The notes under the pieces were generated by a model. That model had not been told where the DNA came from. It did no database searches and saw only the letters and a program-made list of their open reading frames with translations. A stretch of DNA of 64,000 nucleotides. Origin: Spirometra erinaceieuropaei. Taxonomy: Eukaryota; Platyhelminthes; Cestoda; Diphyllobothriidea; Diphyllobothriidae. Both the position numbers and the translations under genes were made by a program. Below are positions 56,641 through 64,000 of this stretch, one piece after another (within the stretch, counting starts at the first letter, position 1; every line of letters begins with the position of its first letter). The DNA is taken from NCBI GenBank assembly GCA_902702965.1, contig CACRXP010000189.1, positions 327,885 to 391,884 on the forward strand, in the 5' to 3' direction.

Positions 56641-58529
56641 ATTTTAATTTAGATAATCAGAGGATAGAAAATTATCAGAATATATCGAGTGAGTTAGACC
56701 AATTGATGCATTATTACGAAAATCCCGACGCAAATGGAGAGCATATAAAACGGCGACTCAAATTCAGAGGCACGCCCTTAAAAGGATAAGCATCTCCGAA
56801 GCATTTACTGAAGTGGTGAGAGCGTAGGCGCTCTTTATCATGTAGATGGCCGTTTGGGGCTTATTTAGAGACCGATCCAAACGTGGAACTTTACTATCGA
56901 AAAAATAGACATCCACAACAAAAATGGACGGCGGATATGCTTTTTATCAGTGGAGAACCTTAGTTTAATAGGTTTCCCATTTAACTAATGTCTTAAAACT
57001 GTATTCCGTTGACGATTCTCTACAAGCCTTAACGTTTTCACGATAAAGTCAAGAATAAATGAAAATTATGGTCATTTTTTCACTTTCCCGAAAATACTAA
57101 TAATTTTTCTACGCAAACCAACGGACCAACCATTATCTTTATATTATATTGATTTTTCTACATTTGCTTACTTTAAGCCTCTTCCACAGTTATGAATGCA
57201 CAGAATAGTGACCATATAAATACAGACATAATGCATAAAGTTCTCATGTGTTGCCTGTTCCGTTTCTGAATTACGTATTAACAGAGACAAGGCCGCACTT
57301 ACAATATCTTTCCACGTGTTTCGGACTTGAAGCGATCGTGTGATGATGGCCATTTTGACGTTTGCTCATAACGTATTTGATGATGGCAGGACACTATCGA
57401 CGCCTTTGCACAAAAGGAATATTTTAGGTGTCATTAGTGTGCTTAAGGCTACGAAATCGGGCAGATTTGCAGGGCCGACTTTCAAAAATCAATATGGCGT
57501 CTGGTTTTTTTTTAAATTAACCTGCATGTTCGCAACCTGCTTCTCACGGCTAATTTCTCACAAAAAATCTATCATCAAGCGCGGCGAGTTCTGTTGGGTA
57601 AAATTCTCTAGGACTTGTTATGTTTGATTCACACAAAAACATGATCGGATGCGCAAACGAGGGCCAGGGTAGTTAGTGACACAGATATTTTCCCAATTAT
57701 AGGGTTACATAAACCTTACGCAAATTTTTTAACATTTTCCCTGGCAAATTTACTTAGACACGTGCTCTACGTAAAGAAGGGGCATTTTCCGGAAAGAAAG
57801 GTGGGTAAATGAGCGAAATGCGCAGTGTTTTGGGGTACCTACAAATGATCATATCAGTTCCCTTCATCACGATTTATGAGTTAGGTCACATGCCGTGTTA
57901 AGTGTCGGATACATGCTGTTCTGTGCACTCCTCATTTGTAATTTGGAAGCTTCGACGAGTAAATGGTTCCGAGCGAAACTCTGCGGAGGCGGGGACATAG
58001 ATGGTGGGAACAGAAATAACTGAACGCTCTGAACTGCGCAGTCCCAACAGCCCATCAGTTAGCGCACCCTTCAGAACAGTGGAATGGCCTCCGGAGAAGC
58101 TCCATTGTCGACGTCTCAATTGCCCGTCAGGTCTGCTCTTTTTTCAGCCACCATATCCCTATTCATGCGTAAATTTATTGTTCACGTTTTTTCTGCTATT
58201 TTTGGAGACTAAAATTCCCCCATTTTCCGCTTATTTGACATTTTTTGTTCGCCGGTGGAGGTCGAGGATCACAGTTCTCTCCCCGGCAATTCCAGGCAGC
58301 ACTAAATTGTGCACTGCCGGCTAAAAATAAATTAACTAAAACTCGGATTGGTTTTCGAATTCATACAACCCAACAACTTATATGTTTAGAATCCGTTTAC
58401 TTTACTGGAATCACTGAATATTCTCCCGAGGAAAACTTAGCGATGAGAATTTAGAATTGCAACAATTCCAATGGAACATTTCAGAAGAGTGTTTGGCGAG
58501 CCTAGGCGAACTTTTGATTAATTCTCATT
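56641..58529. other. Unassigned DNA, 1.9 kb
   Basis: No gene. At 57306-57345 CACGTGTTTCGGACTTGAAG with GTGATGATGG resembles a pLTR/hammerhead segment in the minus orientation but is too incomplete to call. It could be the 3' pLTR of PLE-G. Confidence 0.4.
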
Positions 58530-58542
58530 GGGGGGGGGGGGG
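58530..58542 (+). repeat. Poly-G run (13 bases)
   Basis: A run of 13 G. A second run of 11 lies at 58703-58713. Confidence 0.9.
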
Positions 58543-58612
58543 AACGTTTATATGGGAACGAGGTACAAATTAAAATGTGAGCGATAAGAGACATTGATTA
58601 CCGTTCGTCTTT

Positions 58613-59840
58613 TCATACAATCGGAGTGTGTAAAAAGGGGGGAGGAGAGAGAATAGGTAGTAGATGACACCGAGGGTTAGGCAGGGCCGTGTAACCTGGG
58701 CTGGGGGGGGGGGAACGGGGGCGCGGAGACACGCATGCACTTGGTCGATTTTTTGGCCACGGTAGACACGGAACGTGCAAGAGGTCCTTCTGCGCACACA
58801 GAACCGGCGTCTGCAGCCTAATGCCAGTCGCTGCTGCTGTTGTTAGAAAGCGCTGACCCAGTCGCTTACGATAGTTAGGTGGGACTTTGTAAATCACCCG
58901 GAAGGCTTCGTTGATGTCCACAGGATGCCCAGAATCAACCATGCGTGCGAGGATGGAGCTGTGAATGCTTGTAAGTTCACCTTTCTTCGGCCATGCTGAC
59001 AGGTGTTCTCGTATCCTTGTGGAAAGGGGCCGAATCACACGACCAATACCGCCTGCTGCACAGGAGCAAGTTAAGGAGTAAATGCACATGGAGGTTGTCT
59101 GAGCTGGTAGCCTATCCATACCTTGCCAACAGACGCGTAAGACGGGAGTGATCGAGAACAATACTGGAATCCTTGCTACCGGAAAGGTCCGTGAACCGGC
59201 TAGGTCAGGACGTCTTCTCGGGAGTTCACTCGCTTCGTCCTCTTGAAGGCAGACTTGGAGGAACAGAGTTTTCTTTTCCGCCGTCGGTATGATGAATTCT
59301 GCCGGTCGTTGGTAAGTCTCCTTACAATAAACCTGTCAGGATACCCGCTCTCGCAAATCAGGTCCTGCATTTTCCGAGCAGACTTTTCTAGCCCTTTGCG
59401 CCAAATAACAGACAAGATAACGTCTTTGTTGAAGGGACAGGAGACGGCAAAAGTCCTTATGTTGTCCAGTCTAGGTACGTTTCCGATAGATTCTTCTTCC
59501 AATGCTGCCGTCAGCTCTTCTGTCTAGAAGGACGACAAGGAAAGGCAGGAAGCCTACCGTTTCCAGCTCCACCGTAAACACGATCGATGAGCGTGCTTGA
59601 TTTACAGCATCCCAGAAGGTTGACTGTCTTAGTTTCTCCAATGGCAATTGTGAAGAAGTCCTCAACAAAGCGATCATAGTGAATTAGCTTATTGATTTGG
59701 TTATGTAAATGAAACTCCTACAGCTTGCCTTTGAAGACACCGGCTAGGAGAGGACCAAGAGGCGATCCCATTGCAACTCCGCCTATTTGCATATGTATTT
59801 GGTATTTCAAAAGTAAATGCACATTTTTGTGAGCATTTTA
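58613..59840 (-). pseudogene. PLE-G: decayed Penelope-like RT + GIY-YIG
   Basis: A minus-strand PLE of a distinct family. QIGGVAMGSPLGPLLAGVFK (59740-59795) is RT motif B (GxxMGSPL). HYDRFVEDFFTIAIGETK (59640-59695) stands for motif C: VED instead of the usual YVDD-type VDD. A connector follows at 59200-59502 (EESIGNVPRLDNIRTFAVSC). The GIY-YIG begins near 59100 with CIYSLTCSCAAGGIGRVIRP and LSTRIREHL, where GGIGR replaces the usual YIGR. The end has EAFRVIYKVPPNYRKRLGQR and LQTPVLCAQK. At least three frameshifts or stops separate these blocks. Confidence 0.8.
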
Positions 59841-60460
59841 GTAACAGTTGCTTGTGTGTGCTCGTCGGACTACCTATTTCTTGGTGAATGGTTGACAGGA
59901 ATTTATCAATAGCAGGCGTATACTCGCCAAAAGTTCTTCTAAAGGAGAGTTAATTTGGGCTTAAACATTAGCATTATAATTTGCAAGTATTTATGCATGT
60001 CAAGTCTGGCGTGCATTTGATGAGAGGGGAGCAAAGCGGAAGACGATTTTAACATCCCAACAATTCTTATTTGGGGGTGGTTGAGGTGGCACCTGTTCCT
60101 TCTTTCCTGAGAAGAGATTGGCTCTCCTCAATTCCCAGCCTCATTCACGGTGACAGAACCCGCTTTCGGCGTGGGCTGGTAACTTTTAGGACGCAGTGCT
60201 CATCTCAGTTTTCTGTTAAAGACGTCAAACGCTCGGTCATGGGCAGACCAGTATTCCACAATTGTGGTTTTCGTCCAAATTCCGGATGTTAAACCAGCGC
60301 TGGAGTGGGCAACTACGGCTCAATTATTTCCAGCTGCTGAGCATCTCGGTTACTCTTCTTGACAAGACAACTACCTATTTCTGTAGAATGATTCAGTAAG
60401 CACTGCGATGTGGTTAAACTAATCATTTATAGCTGTTTCGACATATTTTGAATAATTTAT
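59841..60460. other. Unassigned DNA, possibly PLE-G upstream
   Basis: No clear motif. The region directly above 59840 may hold decayed RT fingers of PLE-G. Confidence 0.35.
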
Positions 60461-60850
60461 ATTGACAGAACTGTGAAAAACTCGGCGCCTCGGCGGAATT
60501 CGAACCCACGCAGTAAGAGGAAGGCTTTAGTACGGCCAACGTTCTAACCACATAAGCTATGAGGCCCCGCCGGACGACGCGAATTTAATCACATTTGGGT
60601 CATGTTACCCACCAAACCTATTGCAACGTCTGGAATCCACCAAATCTGATACAGTAAGTTGACTGCCCAAGCAGGATTTCCTAAATAATTTCCCTGGAAT
60701 CCACCCAAATGTGATTAAACTCGCATCGTCCGTCGGGGCCTCGTAGCTCAAGCGGTCAGAGCATTGGCTGTACTAAAGCCTTTGCCTTACTGCGTGGGTT
60801 CGAATCCCACCGCGCAGCCGAGTTTTTCACACTTGGGTCAATATTGACTA
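60461..60850. mobile_element. Inverted pair of tRNA-derived repeats
   Basis: Two copies of a tRNA-like unit lie head-to-head, minus at 60481-60570 and plus at 60738-60822. Around them the flanks are also inverted: GAATTTAATCACATTTGGGT near 60582 and its complement near 60714, and GAGTTTTTCACA at the outer edges. The spacer is about 110 bp. The plus copy has A-box-like TAGCTCAAGCGGTCAGAGC and a perfect T arm (GTGGG-TTCGAAT-CCCAC). Confidence 0.75.
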
Positions 60851-61109
60851 ATCATTTAATCCTGCGTTTCGTAGTGCCTTCACTGATGTGCTGTTGCGGA
60901 AAATACTAGGCTTATGTGTGTTTATTCTTAGACTGGCCCACGAACAGTAGACAGTTCTATGAGCTTCTGGTACTGAGGAATGACGAGTAGCATTCGGACC
61001 TACCTGTCGATTATGACTCCTGTCGTTCAGCAGTGGAGGAAATAAAGAACGTTTCACCAGTACACGACTTTGTACTTTTAAAAAATTTGAATAAGTAACC
61101 GAAACACTT

Positions 61110-61215
61110 GTGAAAACTGGGAGATCTCGGCAGGATTTGAACCTACAACAACAACTTCCGTACTAAAGTCCTGCAATCTATGTCCTTTGTTCCGATGCCA
61201 CCAAGGCAGCCGAGT
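61110..61215 (-). repeat. Third, decayed tRNA-like unit
   Basis: ATCTCGGCAGGATTTGAACC, then TTCCGTACTAAAGTCCT and GCAGCCGAGTTTT parallel the units at 60481-60822. The arms no longer pair. Confidence 0.5.
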
Positions 61216-61373
61216 TTTGGCAACTAGACGTTTAGTTTGATTTTTAAAACAAATATTAGATTTCTATCAACATATTGGAATGTGGTGGAGGGTTATCAGA
61301 AAGTGCTGGTCCCTTTGATCTCTAGGGGTCCACTTTAGGTTCTTCAAAGTCAATCTAACTGTTCAGTGGCAGA

Positions 61374-62372
61374 TACAGTAGGCGGGCTAACTCATGAAAT
61401 GCCAACTAAAATTGCAAAATGCGTTTTCTTATCGAAAAGATTAAATAAGTAGGGTTGTAAAAATTATCATCTTCCTGCATTGTAATCCTGCATAATAATC
61501 CAATTACCTCAGAATTGCGGCTTTCGAATGAATTTCCTTCCGGCTGCATAAAAAACTATACTCTGCAAAAATAACTACTTAAGTAGCATGCATTTTTCTC
61601 ATTGATTTTCGATGCCTGTAAAAGTCCACTTATAGTTCATAGAAAACGTGCATAAAAATATTCATTCTTTCACTCATTCGGTAGAAATGTACTTCTTCCA
61701 ATTTGATATTCGAAAAAAGGGTATAATCCAATTTCAAAAAAGTTTCCAATTATGAAACCTTCTAATACCGTGAAATAGTCGTTCATAAAACTTCATGTCT
61801 CCGCATTTACCAATGTGGCTCGTCAAGTTAACAATGTGGATCAAATCCAATGCTAAATTTTTTGAACCCCTTATGATCATCTCTTAATACCGTAGAGAAA
61901 TGTGTGGTTTTCCGTAAGCGGAAAATACATGGCTTGTCATTTTGAAACCCTGAATGCAAATGTGACGGCAGAGCGAGTTTAAAATGATTCGGCAATTGGA
62001 AAAGTCTTTAAAAATCAAATAGTAACCTTCCTTTGCTTATAATATTAAACGAAGACGTAATTTTCTACCGAATGAGCGGAAGAATGAATACTTTTATCAC
62101 TGTTTTCTGTGAAATCTAATTAGACTTTTAGAGGCATCGCAAATCAATGGGAAAATTGCATGCTACATAAGTAGTCATATTTTACAGAGTATAGTTTGTG
62201 TTTGCAGCCGGAAAAAAGTTCATTCGAGAGCCAGCATCCTGAGGTAACTGAATTATTATAGAACTATGCTGCATGATGATTAGCTTTACTACCCTACTTA
62301 ATAAATCTTTTCGAAACGAAAACGCATTTCGGAATTTCAGTTGAAATTTCATGAGTTAGCCCACCCACTCTA
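61374..62372. mobile_element. TA-flanked palindromic element, copy F (opposite orientation)
   Basis: TA-CAGTAGGCGGGCTAACTCAT at the left, inverted end before TA at the right, arms of about 380 bp. The central segment (about 61760-62000) is the reverse complement of the centre in A, B and E (for example CTAATACCGTGAAATAGTCG here, and CATTTCACGGTATTA there). Confidence 0.85.
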
Positions 62373-63012
62373 TCCCTGCCAAATATCCTGAGTTTAAATC
62401 CCAGGTCATTTAGGACTCTGGCTGCTGGTGGTGTGTTAGTCGAAAAATCCCATCCCGGTCTCTCCTATCTTTGTCGTTTCCCTTCGAACACTGCTAGTTG
62501 TGTCCGTATCAATTTCTATGGCTTTTTAGGACTGACTAATGGAAGCATTGGCGGACAGCTTCAGCTCACAGAAAGTGGAGTGACGTTTGGCCAGCGTACC
62601 GCGGAAGCATCCACATTATGTGATGTTTGATTATGCACACTGAGAATACATAGAACTTCTTCCACTGTTGAAACACAGAGGATTACACAGCCCGGATCAC
62701 TGGTGGTCGCCTTTTGATCTTCGAGCTGTCCGGCGTTTCATAATCATGGGAAAATTAGCTACGCAATTTCTGACAATCCTTCCTGCGACTACTTTATGCT
62801 TAGGCGTTAAACCCGGAGCTTTAAGACGCAAAACGAATCTGTTCACTTGCGGACAGACAGGCCGTAACTTTATCCCCGACAGCGGCCTGTAGGATATGAC
62901 GCAGATCCCAAATGATGAAGCTCCCTGATATACTGACACGAATAGAAAACATAAGTTCTTAGCACTGTTATTACCGACAGTATGGTATTTGGATAAAAAG
63001 GCCATGGGTTAC
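62373..63012. other. Unassigned DNA
   Basis: Short frames and nothing recognised. It lies between copy F and the right arm of the long inverted repeat. Confidence 0.4.
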
Positions 63013-64000
63013 ATGTTGTACAAAATTATCATGCTTGAAATTCCTCATTGAGTGTGATATAATCAAAGGAATGTCCTGGAGGGATCGGAGATTCAGACGA
63101 ACACCGTAAACATATTCAACTGATCCTGCAGATGATCACTTCAGGGATGGTTATAGATACACCTTTCAGCGCAATTGGCAGTTTGACATGCGAAAGGACG
63201 CTGGTGACGCGCTTACTGAAAGTGCTATTTGGAGTTACGATTTTATTGTGCGTTTATTCGTATTTAAGGCATATATTTTGCGCAAAACGGGTGAAATGTT
63301 GATCCCATCAAGTCATTTGTCAAAATGCGCTCTGTCTCATAGAGATGTGCAGCATTTTCGAGATACTCTCTGTTTGTACACAAAACCCCTCTCCTCTCTC
63401 TCTCCCATAGCTCATCGTTTGCGTGAACGAATCATCCCGGATATGGTACCCGCTAAATCACCTGGTTTATGTCACCAGATAAACCGGTCAGGCCTGTTAT
63501 CCAAATGTGCTCATCGGAAAGCCAGCGTTGAGTAGTCTGCAGATGCTGCATAATTAGGGTTCGGCTGACGTGCGCGAGGCAGAGATGGTGTGTTGCGATA
63601 TGCCAGTCTGTGTGGCGTGTTGGGTTTGCACAGTGGATTCAGATCGTCTGCACAGCGACAATGAAGTTAGCAGCATGCGCAAACTCGGTGTGATGGAGTG
63701 AGGGAAATCTCCGAGATTGCCGCATTTTTTCTGATTATCGGAATGCGACATATCTGTTCTCAAAGGATATTCGCAGAAATTTCGTTTTCTGGAAATATCT
63801 ATTTTTGAGATTACGTCTTCTGGAATGGTGACCCTTAAAATGTGAAGCAAAATTCGCAAGCTGAAGGCTTTCTGAGATGCTCGCTTGAATGCCTGGCATA
63901 TGCGACACCCGTGGGATTCTGAAGCCTGATAACTTGCTGGTCATTTTTTCTAACTTTACTGCTACTGCTGCTGTTGATGGTTTTTTGCCAAGACTTTTTA
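63013..64000 (-). repeat. Long inverted repeat IR, right arm (runs off the window)
   Basis: Reverse complement of 48095-49070. The frame corresponding to 48230-48469 is also open here (63554-63859). The repeat reaches the last base of the window, so its outer limit is not seen. Confidence 0.8.

Noticed and set aside
57306..57345. Another hammerhead (minus strand)
   Set aside because: GAAAC and GATGATGG-like words are present, but no stem II can be drawn between the proper core segments.
60738..60822. Functional tRNA gene
   Set aside because: The T arm is perfect, but the acceptor ends do not pair and the segment between anticodon and T arm is abnormal; a relative lies inverted beside it.
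61374..62372. Copy F as proof of an invertible DNA switch
   Set aside because: Insertion in the opposite direction explains the inverted centre, and no recombinase is nearby.
1..64000. CRISPR arrays, bacterial operons or prophage
   Set aside because: No regularly spaced repeats and no bacterial-type gene density; all identifiable proteins are eukaryotic retroelement products.

Overview
The window looks like repeat-dense nuclear DNA of a flatworm (Platyhelminthes; a diphyllobothriid tapeworm or a related cestode or trematode is my best guess). The reasons are CR1/Jockey-type LINEs, several families of Penelope-like elements (PLEs) carrying GIY-YIG domains and hammerhead ribozymes, tRNA-derived SINEs and TTAGGG-like interstitial tracts. 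The species is an inference, because no host gene is present to anchor it. I found no convincing host exon, rRNA or functional tRNA. Nearly everything recognisable is a retroelement, a palindromic DNA element or a decayed copy of one.

Layout. 1-2347: unassigned DNA ending in a 98-bp tandem repeat. 2348-9354: a 5'-truncated minus-strand LINE (LINE1) split by a plus-strand LINE of about 4.9 kb (LINE2, 4366-9270); LINE2 has two overlapping ORF1 frames and an ORF2 (endonuclease + reverse transcriptase) with one in-frame stop. 9650-14960: three more decayed LINEs (LINE4 +, LINE5 -, LINE3 +). 14960-19600: paired medium repeats and a truncated PLE (PLE-A). 19627-20628: the first of seven TA-flanked palindromic elements. 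21213-29900: degenerate telomere-like tracts, remnants of three further PLEs, pseudo-LTR (pLTR) fragments, a SINE and a recurrent short module called Q here. 30131-33150: a nearly intact PLE (PLE-B) with direct pLTRs, an inverted pLTR at its 5' side and a single-base frameshift. 33180-40012: mostly unassigned, with telomere-like tracts, a CCA microsatellite and a SINE. 40013-46365: four palindromic elements, two inside a 1.47-kb tandem duplication. 47652-50270: a diverged duplication and one arm of a 15-kb-separated inverted repeat. 50290-50955: truncated PLE-C. 52865-53785: a diverged palindromic element. 54080-56640: a decayed minus-strand LINE (LINE6). 58613-59840: decayed PLE-G. 60461-62372: an inverted pair of tRNA-derived repeats and another palindromic element. 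63013-64000: the second arm of the long inverted repeat.

How the parts relate. LINEs encode target-primed reverse transcription machinery (APE-type endonuclease plus reverse transcriptase). PLEs pair a telomerase-related reverse transcriptase with a GIY-YIG nuclease, and their pLTRs carry hammerhead cores that can be read at several stages of decay. The TA-flanked palindromes encode no protein and would depend on a transposase supplied elsewhere. The most informative observations are the set of hammerhead-like motifs across several PLE families (one with a re-paired stem II), the endonuclease N-terminus present twice in LINE2, the LINE-in-LINE nest that gives LINE2 its 5' boundary, and a tandem duplication whose edges coincide with palindromic elements. 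All alignments were made by eye, so boundaries are approximate unless stated as exact.
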